A stretch of DNA of 64,000 nucleotides from an uncultured Dysgonomonas sp. (GTDB lineage Bacteria; Bacteroidota; Bacteroidia; Bacteroidales; Dysgonomonadaceae): NCBI RefSeq assembly GCF_934668725.1, contig NZ_CAKUOF010000003.1:248001-312000 (forward strand). The letters run 5' to 3'. A model generated the notes under the pieces. It saw nothing but the letters and a program-made list of their open reading frames with translations. It made no database searches and was not told the DNA's origin. Positions 9,494-18,015 of this stretch are shown piece by piece; positions within the stretch are counted from its first letter, which is position 1; the number at the start of each line of letters is the position of its first letter. Position numbers and translations under genes: made by a program.

Positions 9494-10399
9494 ATGAAAC
9501 CTACATTATTTGTACTGGCAGCCGGAATGGGTAGCCGATATGGTGGACTAAAACAGCTCGATGCTTTGGGTCCTAATGGGGAGGCTATTATGGATTACTC
9601 CATATACGATGCATTACAAGCAGGATTTGGTAAAATTGTATTCGTCATACGGAAAGCTTTTGAAGAGGAATTCAGAAAAAAAATTCTTTCGAAATATGAA
9701 AAATCAGTACCTGTAGAAGTAGTGTTTCAGGAATTGGATGACCTGCCCGAAGGATTTACTCCCAACCCCGAGAGAGAAAAGCCATGGGGTACAAATCATG
9801 CGCTATTGATGGGTAAGACAGTTATCAATGAACCATTCGGTATTATAAACTCCGATGATTTTTATGGAAGGGAAAGCTTTCAACTTTTGGCCGGACAGCT
9901 TAGAAATATGGTGGGTAAAACTGCACATTATTGTATGATGGGATATATGCTTGGCAATACATTGTCTGACAGCGGATCGGTAGCCAGAGGTATTTGTGAA
10001 GTAGACAAAGACAATGTCCTTTTGAAAATAGTAGAGCGCACCGAGGTTAAAAGAGCCGAAGGTATTCCTCAGTTTAAAGACGAGGATGGTACTTGGAAAA
10101 ATCTGACCGATACAACGCCTGTGTCCATGAATATGTGGGGATTTACTCCTGATTATTTCGACCTTTCGGAAAAGTATTTCGTCGAATTCTTAAAAGAGAA
10201 TAAAGACAAGGTGAAGGCCGAATTCCTGATACCGACTCTAATAAATACGCTGATCGAAAAGAAACAGATCGAAGTAAAAGTATTCAACACACCTTCAAAA
10301 TGGTTTGGAATTACTTATGCTAAAGATCGTCCCGAAGCTATTTTAAAAATAAAAGACCTTGTAGCAAATAAGGTATATCCTGCTAAACTTTTCAGTTAA
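9494..10399 (+). CDS. Sugar-phosphate nucleotidyltransferase family protein
   Basis: 301 residues, cytoplasmic. The N-terminus carries the nucleotide-binding signature VLAAGMGSRYGGLKQL, a variant of GxGxRxxPxTxxxPK, followed by IMDYSIYDA; SDDFYGRESF near residue 117 gives the metal-binding Asp pair after a GTNHALL substrate loop. Such enzymes transfer NMP from NTP to a sugar 1-phosphate. This subgroup is a stand-alone one common in Bacteroidales; the sugar is not known to me. It stands alone between the glycan locus and a convergent gene cluster, with a shared bidirectional terminator after it. Confidence 0.8.
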   Translation: MKPTLFVLAAGMGSRYGGLKQLDALGPNGEAIMDYSIYDALQAGFGKIVFVIRKAFEEEFRKKILSKYEKSVPVEVVFQELDDLPEGFTPNPEREKPWGTNHALLMGKTVINEPFGIINSDDFYGRESFQLLAGQLRNMVGKTAHYCMMGYMLGNTLSDSGSVARGICEVDKDNVLLKIVERTEVKRAEGIPQFKDEDGTWKNLTDTTPVSMNMWGFTPDYFDLSEKYFVEFLKENKDKVKAEFLIPTLINTLIEKKQIEVKVFNTPSKWFGITYAKDRPEAILKIKDLVANKVYPAKLFS

Positions 10400-10418
10400 A
10401 ATAAGAATACAATATAGA

Positions 10419-10453
10419 AAAGAGGCTGAACCCAATTATGGTTCAGCCTCTTT
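10419..10453. terminator. Bidirectional terminator embedded in a 3' coding end
   Basis: A 14-bp perfect stem (AAAGAGGCTGAACC at 10419-10432, GGTTCAGCCTCTTT at 10440-10453, 7-base loop) serves the two convergent genes. Its right arm and most of its loop lie inside the last codons of the minus-strand DUF1801 gene, whose stop is at 10436-10438. Confidence 0.8.
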
Positions 10454-10795
10454 ATGTAATGATAGTGATTCTTTTAGAATTGTATCTATTGTTTCCAGAT
10501 CGATATCTTTGGTTGGATCAACCAATAGGATTTTCATCTTTACCCTGTTTTCTCTGAGTAATTGAGGATGATCCAGTAGTCCACCATTTTCAATACCAAT
10601 ATAGGGTTGCTTGAACTTTTTATGTATCCAGAAATAGCAAAACGGCTTCTTCTTATAATAGTAGAAAGGCAATTGATACTTCCATGCTTCGGTTATATTC
10701 TCATCGAAATTAAGGATATACTCTCGCAGAAATTGCAGGCAACTATTAGTATTCTCATCGTGTTCTAAAAAAAATTCATCAATGGGTCGAAGCAT
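10436..10795 (-). CDS. DUF1801 (YdhG-like) protein
   Basis: 119 residues, no signal peptide. Sequence features of DUF1801: LREYILNFDENITEAWKYQLPFYYYKKKPFCYFWIHKK near residue 24-60, a hydrophobic core with aromatic residues, and an amphipathic C-terminal helix. The biochemical role of the family is not established. It is last in a minus-strand run (GNAT, YafY-type regulator, GyrI-like, DJ-1-like, DUF1801). Genes of this kind often accompany YafY-type regulators, but no shared pathway can be read from the sequence. Confidence 0.7.
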   Translation of the reverse strand: MLRPIDEFFLEHDENTNSCLQFLREYILNFDENITEAWKYQLPFYYYKKKPFCYFWIHKKFKQPYIGIENGGLLDHPQLLRENRVKMKILLVDPTKDIDLETIDTILKESLSLHKEAEP

Positions 10796-10864
10796 AACGA
10801 GTCATGTTTGATTGAATTATTTTATCTTTTCAAAGTTTATCTAAAACATTCTCCGAGCGTAATT

Positions 10865-11449
10865 TTATTCACTCCAAATACCATTTTTAAAAAGTTGAAA
10901 CCATTTATCAACATAATCTCCATCAAATTTTAATTCCTCTAAAATTTTTTGGGCAAATTCAATGGGAGCGATACCATTTGCTGTAATTATCTGATTATGA
11001 GATACAGCCAATTGGTTTTGATAATATTGTTCCCCTTTATACTCGGGCGCAACCATTTTCAGGTAGTTTAAATCGTTACTGGTATGCTCAATATTATTTA
11101 AGTACCCCTTGCGTGCCAAATAAATTGTAGCACCACAAATCGCAGCAATGGACTTTTTATTCAGATAGACTTTTTCCACTAAGCAATCAACGTTAATCTG
11201 GTCGGGATTATTTGTTTCCCATATAAAACCACCGGGTAATAATAACAGGTCGATACCGGATATATCAATATCGGCTGAAGAAATGTTTGGGATTACCTCC
11301 AAACCACCCATCGAAAAAACAGACTTACCTGTGTCTGAAAATGTTAATAGGTTGATTTCTTTATTCTTCTTCAGCTCCGGTGTCAGGTAAGCAATTTCCC
11401 AATCCGAGAATCCATCGAAAAGGTATATATAGACATTCTTTTTTTGCAT
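10865..11449 (-). CDS. DJ-1/PfpI family (glutamine amidotransferase-like) protein
   Basis: 194 residues. It shows the DJ-1/PfpI flavodoxin-like pattern: VYIYLFDGFSDWEIAYL at the start with the conserved Glu, DLLLLPGGFIWE near residue 70, and the nucleophile-elbow segment SIAAICGATIYLARKG near 101-116 with Cys in AICGA. The ANGIAPIEFAQKILEEL end is also family-typical. Members act as chaperones, glyoxalases or amidases; the exact activity here is unknown. It lies between the GyrI-like and DUF1801 genes with short gaps (39 and 69 bases), so probably one transcript. Confidence 0.8.
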   Translation of the reverse strand: MQKKNVYIYLFDGFSDWEIAYLTPELKKNKEINLLTFSDTGKSVFSMGGLEVIPNISSADIDISGIDLLLLPGGFIWETNNPDQINVDCLVEKVYLNKKSIAAICGATIYLARKGYLNNIEHTSNDLNYLKMVAPEYKGEQYYQNQLAVSHNQIITANGIAPIEFAQKILEELKFDGDYVDKWFQLFKNGIWSE

Positions 11450-11488
11450 AAAATTACAGGTGTTTGGTAGACTATTTTCTCTCTTACA

Positions 11489-11944
11489 TTACTTCACTGA
11501 TATAAAGATATCAACCTCGGCATTATCCATATCCACAGAGCGTTCTCCATAAATTTCGAAGTCGGCAATATACGTTCTATCCAAATCCGATTGCCAAATT
11601 TCTGTCCATTTGTTATACACAATATCATCAGACATTTTTCCTTTTGCGGTATATTTCTCATAATTGGCAGTCTCGATAGTCAAACCGATAAACCCTTCAG
11701 GAATATTATCCAGCGACTCTACTTTACAACCCAGTACAGTAGTATAGGGTTGAGTATAATCTCCTTCGTATTCGGTATATATTCCATAAACATCCCTGCT
11801 TATTTTAGCGGGTATTTTAGATTCAATGTCTTCTGACATGAACCTTTCCCAAAGCTGGGGAATATCTTTTGCAGCCTGCCCTCCTTCGTTTGTTGTTCTT
11901 ACTGAGATACCGATAACGTAGAATTTCTCGATTGTTGTTTTCAT
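11489..11944 (-). CDS. GyrI-like / effector-binding domain protein
   Basis: 151 residues, single domain. It matches the SOUL-like AraC-effector-binding (GyrI) fold: FYVIGISVRTTNEGGQAAKDIPQLWERF at the N-terminus, a middle YGIYTEYEGDYTQPYTTVLGCKV, and the ending IWQSDLDRTYIADFEIYGE near residue 113-133. Stand-alone versions bind small hydrophobic molecules. It starts 43 bases after the stop of the YafY-type regulator gene, so it could sense a ligand for that regulator (inference). Confidence 0.8.
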   Translation of the reverse strand: MKTTIEKFYVIGISVRTTNEGGQAAKDIPQLWERFMSEDIESKIPAKISRDVYGIYTEYEGDYTQPYTTVLGCKVESLDNIPEGFIGLTIETANYEKYTAKGKMSDDIVYNKWTEIWQSDLDRTYIADFEIYGERSVDMDNAEVDIFISVK

Positions 11945-11987
11945 TTTTCTTTCAATTTTTATGATTCACTGCAAAGAAAGCCTATCG

Positions 11988-12716
11988 TTATGACAACCCT
12001 GTGTCAAGGGTAGCCAGATATTTTACTTTGCACTCCTCGAAATAATCCTGAAAGTTAAAATTATGAGGCTCGAATGTTTCTGATAATACCACCAACTCTT
12101 GTATGCGATCTATCCGGAAGGCTCGTTTTTCTTTTCTTAACCTGCAATGAGCTATCAGTATCCAGTTTTCGTATGTACTGTATAGAGCCAACGGTTCGAT
12201 TATCCTTTCAGTGGCTTCACTGCTTTCCGAAGTATATGAAATATCTATTAATTGAAGGTTGGTGATTGCCAACTGTAGCAAAGATAAATAATCGCTGGTA
12301 GCCTTTCCTTCCGAATTATTACGGATCTGGATACGTTCCGACAGCAATTCGGCTTTACTCTTGGTATTGTGCTTCAATACTGCTTTTATTTTCGTGATTG
12401 CCTCCGTATAGTTCTTAACAAACGATTGGTCTTTGTTTGTTTTTACAATCTGCTCTGCTGTTATCAATGCATTCGCTTCACTCTCGCTAAACATCACAGG
12501 AGGTATGGCATACCCTTGCATAAGCGAATAACCTTTGCCTTCTTCCGTAAGGATGGGAACTCCCGCTTCTTCCAAAGCTTTGATATCCCTATAAACGGTA
12601 CGTGTGCTTATACCGAATTTATTGGCTATAAATGTAGCCGTAATTATCTGACGCGATTGCAACAATATCAGGATGGAGGTTAAGCGCGATAGGCGCGAAG
12701 TATCTTGATTTAGCAT
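11988..12716 (-). CDS. YafY-type HTH_11 / WYL domain transcriptional regulator
   Basis: 242 residues. N-terminal winged HTH (RLTSILILLQSRQIITATFIANKFGISTRTVYRDIKALEEAGVPILTEEGKGY, residues ~10-65), then a linker and a WYL domain from about residue 140 (IDISYTSES to WILIAHCRLRKEKRAFRIDRIQELVVL). WYL domains bind ligands, often nucleotides or oligonucleotides. It probably controls its own small operon with the GNAT gene upstream and the GyrI-, DJ-1-like and DUF1801 genes downstream. It is unrelated in position to the second WYL protein at 28760. Confidence 0.9.
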   Translation of the reverse strand: MLNQDTSRLSRLTSILILLQSRQIITATFIANKFGISTRTVYRDIKALEEAGVPILTEEGKGYSLMQGYAIPPVMFSESEANALITAEQIVKTNKDQSFVKNYTEAITKIKAVLKHNTKSKAELLSERIQIRNNSEGKATSDYLSLLQLAITNLQLIDISYTSESSEATERIIEPLALYSTYENWILIAHCRLRKEKRAFRIDRIQELVVLSETFEPHNFNFQDYFEECKVKYLATLDTGLS

Positions 12717-12732
12717 TTCTAATTATTAAAAT

Positions 12733-13254
12733 TTACACGACCCGAAAATAGCTGTATAAAGGATGTACCAATCCTGTGGGCTCATAAAATTCGGTAGTAA
12801 AAACCTTGAATCCCAGTTTTGTTAATAACTTACAGGAAGATTCATTTTGTGGATGATGTCCTGCGAAAATATTCTTTGCCTTTAATATATCCAAAGCATA
12901 GTTAAGACTAAACCGGGCGGCCTCCGAAGCATATCCCTTACTCCAAAAGTCAGGCAATAGTTGAAATCCAAGTTCGTAGATATCAGTTTCTTCATGATAA
13001 GGCTTTAAACCGCAACATCCTATAAATTCTGACGTTTCGAGATTATAAAGTTTCCAGTACTGTACACCGTATAGTTTTTGGTTTTGTATTTCTCGTGTCA
13101 ATCTTTCGGCAATTTGCCCAGGGGTATATGTTCCTGTAGCAGAAAGCAACCTCATTACATCACGGTGACTCCACAGAGACGTTGCCACCTCAGTGTCACT
13201 TTTGTTCCACAGGGAAAAGCCCAGTCGTTCGGTCTTAAAAATATACTGATCCAT
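12733..13254 (-). CDS. GNAT family N-acetyltransferase (RimJ/RimL-like)
   Basis: 173 residues, GNAT_3 type. Start IFKTERLGFSLWNKSDTE is typical of RimJ/RimL-like proteins; the acetyl-CoA loop region is ELGFQLLPDFWSKGYASEAARFSLNYA near residue 92-118 and the C-terminal strand holds NESSCKLLTKLGFK near 140-152. The substrate is not predictable. It starts the minus-strand five-gene run; its stop lies 16 bases from the regulator start. Confidence 0.85.
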   Translation of the reverse strand: MDQYIFKTERLGFSLWNKSDTEVATSLWSHRDVMRLLSATGTYTPGQIAERLTREIQNQKLYGVQYWKLYNLETSEFIGCCGLKPYHEETDIYELGFQLLPDFWSKGYASEAARFSLNYALDILKAKNIFAGHHPQNESSCKLLTKLGFKVFTTEFYEPTGLVHPLYSYFRVV

Positions 13255-13538
13255 AGAATCTTACGTATCGGATTATTATTTCTTTTCGAGTCTAAAAAGT
13301 GACAACAATTACATATTATTTAATAATATCTGTAAAGTATGTCACCACTCATTTTCAACACCTTACATCCTAAAAGATTACAAAGGTGACAAAAGTGACA
13401 TTTTTTTGAGCTCTTTTATTGTCACTTTATATTTTGGTGGTAATCCCTTGTCTTAGTAAAGATAAACAAATAGTACTACTTTTCTAACAATTAAAAAAAT
13501 AGAGCCGCTATTCAGAAAAGACATTAATCCTTAAAACA
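13255..13538. repeat. Gene-free stretch with five GTGACA/TGTCAC half-sites
   Basis: 284 bases between the GNAT gene and the MACPF gene. It carries GTGACA at about 13299, TGTCAC at about 13340, GTGACA at about 13386 and 13395, and TGTCAC at about 13420, mostly flanked by A or T runs. The pair GGTGACAAAAGTGACA is an 11-base-period tandem, and it faces an inverted TGTCACTTT. This could be an operator cluster or the relic of a mobile element end. No coding frame is visible. Confidence 0.45.
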
Positions 13539-14588
13539 TTACTCACTCAGGTATTTTTCGTATGCCTTTACCAAAGCAGCTTTTTTTGCAGGGTCTTTTA
13601 CAAACTCATAGATGGGTATCAAGCCATCCTTATTTCTGAAATTTACCAGTGTGAGATTAGCATCGGTAATAGTATTCCACCCATTGAATATGATTCTTTC
13701 CCCCTGAAAGTTGGTAATATCCACCATCCAAGTATTAGGGTTGGGAAGTGTACCATCAACCGCTTCTATATACAAATTTTCCTTTAACGGAGCATCCTCT
13801 TCGGGAGTATTTCCCAATGTTGTCGTACCATGAGAAAAATAGCGATATATATTGTATACAAACCAGTTATAACTATTTGATTTTTTATCTTCAGCATAGC
13901 GATACAAATAATCCATTCTTTCTCCAATCAAAACGCCTCTCAATATGTGTGTACCATACTTTCTTATGATTTCTTCGGCAGATTTACTCTCCAGATCTGC
14001 TTTAAATTCATCCGTCAGATATTTTGTCTGGAACTTTTCCTGCATAGAACTCATATAGAGAAAATATAGATGGTAAACAACATTTACTTGAGAAGTACCA
14101 TAATAGGAATAGGATAATTGGGGAAATGACGAGTCGTTTTTGAAAGGAGAGTCAAACTTTGCCTTGAACAGATTGGTATATTTTCCAATTTCAGCATCAT
14201 TGAATCCGGCTTGCCGTCCCATATCTTCTATACATTCGCGTTGCGTTCCGTCAATAGCCAATTCGGGACTGCTTGAGGTACTTTTGACAAAATTTACGGC
14301 ATCATTATCCGCATCATATTTTTCTATATCTATAACCTTATTCCTTATGGAAGATGGATGAGCATATTTACCTGTGGCATCATATCCATATCCAAGCATA
14401 AGAAATGTATCATCCATACCTTTATTTTCCCAAGTAACAAGACTCGACGTAGATAGGTCTTTACCCGTTTTATACGGATTCTGCTTTTCGCCTCCGCCAT
14501 TTGGGTCGGGATCGGGGTTGGAATCATTATCGGAACAAGAGATACATGCGAAAATAAATACAAACAGTACAGGTAATAAGTTTTTCAT
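13539..14588 (-). CDS. MACPF domain lipoprotein (putative pore-forming / BSAP-like)
   Basis: 349 residues from the ATG at 14588; an upstream in-frame TTG is less likely because the ATG gives a proper lipoprotein signal (MKNLLPVLFVFIFACISC, Cys18) followed by an Asp/Asn/Pro/Gly linker. MACPF hallmarks are the GYGYDATGKY segment near residue 66 and KYGTHILRGVLIGERMDYLYRY near 210, containing the YGTH core of the perforin signature. Bacteroidales MACPF proteins include BSAP toxins, which kill related strains, and commensal proteins of unknown role. No immunity gene is evident beside it. Secretion and target are unknown. Confidence 0.85.
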   Translation of the reverse strand: MKNLLPVLFVFIFACISCSDNDSNPDPDPNGGGEKQNPYKTGKDLSTSSLVTWENKGMDDTFLMLGYGYDATGKYAHPSSIRNKVIDIEKYDADNDAVNFVKSTSSSPELAIDGTQRECIEDMGRQAGFNDAEIGKYTNLFKAKFDSPFKNDSSFPQLSYSYYGTSQVNVVYHLYFLYMSSMQEKFQTKYLTDEFKADLESKSAEEIIRKYGTHILRGVLIGERMDYLYRYAEDKKSNSYNWFVYNIYRYFSHGTTTLGNTPEEDAPLKENLYIEAVDGTLPNPNTWMVDITNFQGERIIFNGWNTITDANLTLVNFRNKDGLIPIYEFVKDPAKKAALVKAYEKYLSE

Positions 14589-14729
14589 CGAATATTGCTT
14601 TAATGTCAATATTCAAAAATAAGCAATAGATCTGACAAATAATTACAGTAAGCCCGAAATCTGATTAATACCTGTCTGATTTTTAATTTGCTAATACAAC
14701 CAAAGATTCTTTCCTCAAACGCTAAGCCC

Positions 14730-15542
14730 TTATTCCCAGAAATTGAAAAAATGATGCACCGGACCATGCCCTTTTCCAATCTCGTATTTTGCTCCGGCTT
14801 CAATGGATTTAACCATATACTCTTTAGCTTTCTTGACAGCATCGTTCAACGGCAGCCCATGTGCTAAAAATGCGGCAACAGCCGACGAAAAGGTACAACC
14901 CGTTCCATGGGTATTATGTGTTTGTATCCGCCTGGATTTAAGCTCTATTACCTCATCGGTTTCAGCATTGTAAAATACATCAATTAATTCATCTTCGGTC
15001 AAATGACCTGCTTTCAGCAAGACTGATACAGACCGATTAAAAGACAGATCTTTTACGATCAAAGGTAAATCGTGCTGACCGGTAATTTTTTGTCCGATCA
15101 AAATTTCTGCTTCGGGAATATTGGGTGTTATCACCCGAACGTAGGGTATCAATTCGTTTTTAAGAGTCTCTATAGCTTCGTCTTGCAATAACTTATCGCC
15201 CGAAGTGGCTACCATTACAGGGTCTAAAACTATATTTTTGATATTGTATGCAGACAGAGTTTCTTTCACCGCACGAATTAGTTCTGAATCATGAAGCATC
15301 CCAATCTTAATAGCATCAGTTCCAATATCATCCAAGACTGATTTGATTTGTCCTGAAACAAAAGATGACGGAATGGGATGTACGTCGGTAACCCCAATTG
15401 TGTTTTCGTCTACTACAGCCGTGATGACCGTCATTCCGTAGCATCCACATGCCGAGAATGTCTTCAAGTCAGCTTGAATACCTGCACCTCCACTCGGATC
15501 ACTACCGGCAATAGTTAGCGCACGTTTATATTGTTTCTTCAT
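14730..15542 (-). CDS. thiD: Hydroxymethylpyrimidine/phosphomethylpyrimidine kinase
   Basis: 270 residues, ribokinase fold. Start RALTIAGSDPSGGAGIQADLKTFSACGCYGMTVITA is the classic ThiD N-terminus; VLDPVMVATSGDKLL near residue 105 and the ATP/anion-hole motif THGTGCTFSSAVAAFLAHG near 208 are present. ThiD phosphorylates HMP and HMP-P to HMP-PP for coupling by ThiE. It is last in the minus-strand run thiM-thiE-tenA-thiD under the TPP riboswitch, with a 28-base gap from tenA. Confidence 0.95.
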   Translation of the reverse strand: MKKQYKRALTIAGSDPSGGAGIQADLKTFSACGCYGMTVITAVVDENTIGVTDVHPIPSSFVSGQIKSVLDDIGTDAIKIGMLHDSELIRAVKETLSAYNIKNIVLDPVMVATSGDKLLQDEAIETLKNELIPYVRVITPNIPEAEILIGQKITGQHDLPLIVKDLSFNRSVSVLLKAGHLTEDELIDVFYNAETDEVIELKSRRIQTHNTHGTGCTFSSAVAAFLAHGLPLNDAVKKAKEYMVKSIEAGAKYEIGKGHGPVHHFFNFWE

Positions 15543-15570
15543 TTGTTTATCTTATACCAATTAAATGAAT

Positions 15571-16224
15571 TTATATTTGCCACTGTTCTTGTTTATAAGC
15601 ACTGTCCCAAAACATCCATTCCATTTTAGAACACATAACAAATGCTTCTGTCATTGCATTGCGCTGCCCATCTGTACAAGTTTCGGCTACTTCGTCACAT
15701 ATCGAAATTGCTGTTTTAACCGATTCTGAAAAACCTTCGCCACCATAAGCATCTATCCAGCTTTGATATGGATTATTTTCTTTGATTTGATTAGCAAGAA
15801 TATAGTCTCCTATCTCTTTATATATCCAAAAACATGGAAGTACTGCTGCCAAAGCAACTTCAATGGGAGAATTTGCTAATTGTTTCATCAGGTAAGAAGT
15901 ATAAAGAAGACAGCTAGGTGAGGCACTCACTTTTGTTTTCTTATCTAATACTCCTAAAAAGGATTCATGCAATGCTTTTTCGACCCCAACGCTCTCTCCT
16001 GCAAAATGAATAAAAGCACTCATATGTGCAGGGTTGGTCAGCTTCGATGCGATAACGGTCAATACTTTAGCATAATCACCTAAATAGATAGCATCCTGTT
16101 GAATGTAAAAAATGAATTTATTATTATCCAATGTACCGTTCATTAGTTCTTTTATAAACGGCAAATCTTGTATTTGTTTATAAATAGGTTCTATTGCCTT
16201 CCATGCTTGGCTACTCCATCTCAT
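15571..16224 (-). CDS. tenA: TenA/thiaminase II family protein
   Basis: 217 residues, all-helical haem-oxygenase-like fold. TenA features: FIFYIQQDAIYLGDYAKVL near residue 37, a Cys in SPSCLLYTSYL near 105, and AAVLPCFWIYKEIGDYI near 128 with the conserved catalytic Cys in the LPCFW segment. TenA hydrolyses aminopyrimidine from degraded thiamine so the pyrimidine can be salvaged. It lies one base from the thiE stop and before thiD, matching a salvage operon. Confidence 0.93.
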   Translation of the reverse strand: MRWSSQAWKAIEPIYKQIQDLPFIKELMNGTLDNNKFIFYIQQDAIYLGDYAKVLTVIASKLTNPAHMSAFIHFAGESVGVEKALHESFLGVLDKKTKVSASPSCLLYTSYLMKQLANSPIEVALAAVLPCFWIYKEIGDYILANQIKENNPYQSWIDAYGGEGFSESVKTAISICDEVAETCTDGQRNAMTEAFVMCSKMEWMFWDSAYKQEQWQI

Positions 16225-16225
16225 A

Positions 16226-16861
16226 TTATATATTTATTTTTTGAATTATACTTTTAAGTTCTAATGCCGATTCTTTCGGATCGATGGCCGACATAATGGC
16301 CGATACTACCGAAATACCTTCTGCTCCTGCCGAAATAACCTCGGCTGCATTGGTTTTATTAATACCTCCGATCCCTACTGCGGGGTGCCTGCTTATTTTC
16401 ACTATTTCTTGTACACCATTTAAGCCAAGTGCCGGAGCTGTATCGGTTTTGGTTGGCGTACCGAACACAGGAGATATACCAATGTAGTCAACATCCAGTT
16501 CGTTTGCATTCACAGCATCTTGTATACATTCTACAGACAGGCCGATAATCTTATCTCTACCGAGTAGTTTTCGGGCGATATCGTAGGGCATATCACTTTG
16601 CCCTATATGTAAACCCTCGGCATCACATGCCAGAGCAATATCCAAGCGATCATTGATTATCAATGGAATATTATAGGGGTGTAGACATTTTTTTAAAAGA
16701 ATTGCCTGTTCATAAAACTCTAAAGTAGAACAGTCTTTCTCTCTCAATTGTACCATTGTTACGCCTCCTTCTACGGCCTGTGCCACGACAGACTCTAATG
16801 ATCGTCCTAAAGAAAGGGAACGGTCTGTAACCAGATAAAGACTCAAATCGAATAGTTTCAT
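16226..16861 (-). CDS. thiE: Thiamine phosphate synthase
   Basis: 211 residues, TIM barrel. Signature segments: LYLVTDRSLSLGRSLESVVAQAVEGGVTMVQLREKD at the start, PLIINDRLDIALACDAEGLHIGQSDMPY near residue 65-92, GISPVFGTPTKTDTAPALGL near 127, and AVGIGGINKTNA near 155. ThiE joins HMP-PP and thiazole phosphate to thiamine phosphate. Its start codon and the thiM stop share one base (16861), indicating translational coupling. Confidence 0.95.
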   Translation of the reverse strand: MKLFDLSLYLVTDRSLSLGRSLESVVAQAVEGGVTMVQLREKDCSTLEFYEQAILLKKCLHPYNIPLIINDRLDIALACDAEGLHIGQSDMPYDIARKLLGRDKIIGLSVECIQDAVNANELDVDYIGISPVFGTPTKTDTAPALGLNGVQEIVKISRHPAVGIGGINKTNAAEVISAGAEGISVVSAIMSAIDPKESALELKSIIQKINI

Positions 16862-17655
16862 TATAACTTAATTTTATTTTTGAGTGTATTCCCTGTCATA
16901 TTGAACAATTCGTCCAGAAAGTTAACCTGCATACTTCCATTTCCGTTCGATTTACCTGCTGCTATTTCTCCCGAAACACCCATCAAAGCCATTGCGTGAG
17001 TTGCAGCTTCAAGCATATTCGAATTAATAGCAGCAAATGCACCTACAACTGCTGTTGCAGTACAGCCCATTCCTGTTACGGCAGACATTAATGTACTTCC
17101 GTTGGATACTGTTTCTATCGTTTTACCGTCAGTTATATAATCTGTTTGTCCACTAATAACAACTACCGATCCGGTTTCTTGAGATAATATTTTGGCAAAA
17201 TCCAATGCCGATTCGGAAGAGTTAATACTGTCAACTCCTTTCGTTTTTACATTACTGCTAACCAGGGCCATAATTTCCGAAGCATTTCCTCTTATTATAG
17301 ATGGTTTACACTCTTCCAATATTTGCAGACATACTTTTGTCCTATATGAAGTGGCTCCTGCCCCTACAGGGTCTAAGACAATAGGTATTCGTTTTTCGGC
17401 AGCTGCTTGGCCGGCAATAAGCATTGCTTTAACCCACTCTGCATCTAATGTTCCTATATTGAGAACGAGGGCAGAGGCAATACCTGTCATTTCGGCAACT
17501 TCATCTACCGAATGTGCCATTACAGGAGATGCGCCGATTGCTAACAGGGCATTAGCTGTATTATTCATTACCACATAATTGGTTATATTATGGATAAGTG
17601 GCGATTTTTCTCTAACCAGATTCAAATCTCGCTCTAAGTGTTGAATATTTATCAT
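16861..17655 (-). CDS. thiM: Hydroxyethylthiazole kinase
   Basis: 264 residues. It begins with PLIHNITNYVVMNNTANALLAIGASPVMAHS (residues ~20-50), typical of ThiM; RIPIVLDPVGAGATSYR near 90 and the ATP site motif AVTGMGCTATAVVGAFAA near 190 are present. ThiM phosphorylates thiazole alcohol for ThiE. First gene of the thi salvage operon, about 22 bases after the riboswitch terminator. No thiC, thiG or thiH is visible in the window, so this cluster is for salvage. Confidence 0.95.
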   Translation of the reverse strand: MINIQHLERDLNLVREKSPLIHNITNYVVMNNTANALLAIGASPVMAHSVDEVAEMTGIASALVLNIGTLDAEWVKAMLIAGQAAAEKRIPIVLDPVGAGATSYRTKVCLQILEECKPSIIRGNASEIMALVSSNVKTKGVDSINSSESALDFAKILSQETGSVVVISGQTDYITDGKTIETVSNGSTLMSAVTGMGCTATAVVGAFAAINSNMLEAATHAMALMGVSGEIAAGKSNGNGSMQVNFLDELFNMTGNTLKNKIKL

Positions 17656-17676
17656 AAATATTAGTGTATAAATGAA

Positions 17677-17707
17677 AAAGCCGTTTCGTATTGTACGAAA
17701 CGGCTTT
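17677..17707 (-). terminator. Intrinsic terminator of the TPP riboswitch
   Basis: A perfect 14-bp stem with 3-base loop: arms 17677-17690 and 17694-17707. Read on the minus strand, the 3' arm runs directly into TTTTT. It lies between the TPP aptamer and the thiM start, the expected place for a transcription-attenuating expression platform. Confidence 0.9.
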
Positions 17708-17741
17708 ATAAAAATATATCAGTTACGATTATTCAAAAAGT

Positions 17742-17833
17742 CTACCATTTCCCTACGATGTCAATTACAACATATCAGGTTCAAGGGTTTAATCTCAGCT
17801 CTTTCTTCGAAAGAACACCCCCAACAGTGATAG
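17742..17833 (-). promoter_or_regulatory. TPP riboswitch (THI element)
   Basis: On the minus strand the conserved THI box elements appear in order: GGGGGTG, GCTGAGA near 17800, ACCCTTGAACCTGAT near 17775-17790, and CGTAGGGAA near 17750-17758. CTATC (17829-17833) can pair with GGTAG (17742-17746) as P1. The aptamer binds thiamine pyrophosphate; the downstream hairpin should then end transcription before thiM-thiE-tenA-thiD. Confidence 0.95.
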
Positions 17834-18015
17834 TTACAAACTTATAAAAAATATTTGAACTGGGAAGATTTATTCTTCAAATAAAAATTGATTTAATAAA
17901 TTGTATTTTTTTTGTAACGGTGTTGAACAAATATAAAAATATATGCTCACATTAGATGAATTATCGAAATAAAAATGTCTTGGAATCAAGATATAATAAA
18001 TCAGGTCTTAACATC

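Noticed and set aside
13539..14588. Complete toxin-immunity pair around the MACPF gene
   Set aside because: No neighbouring small membrane or lipoprotein gene that could serve as immunity is visible; the next gene is thiD.
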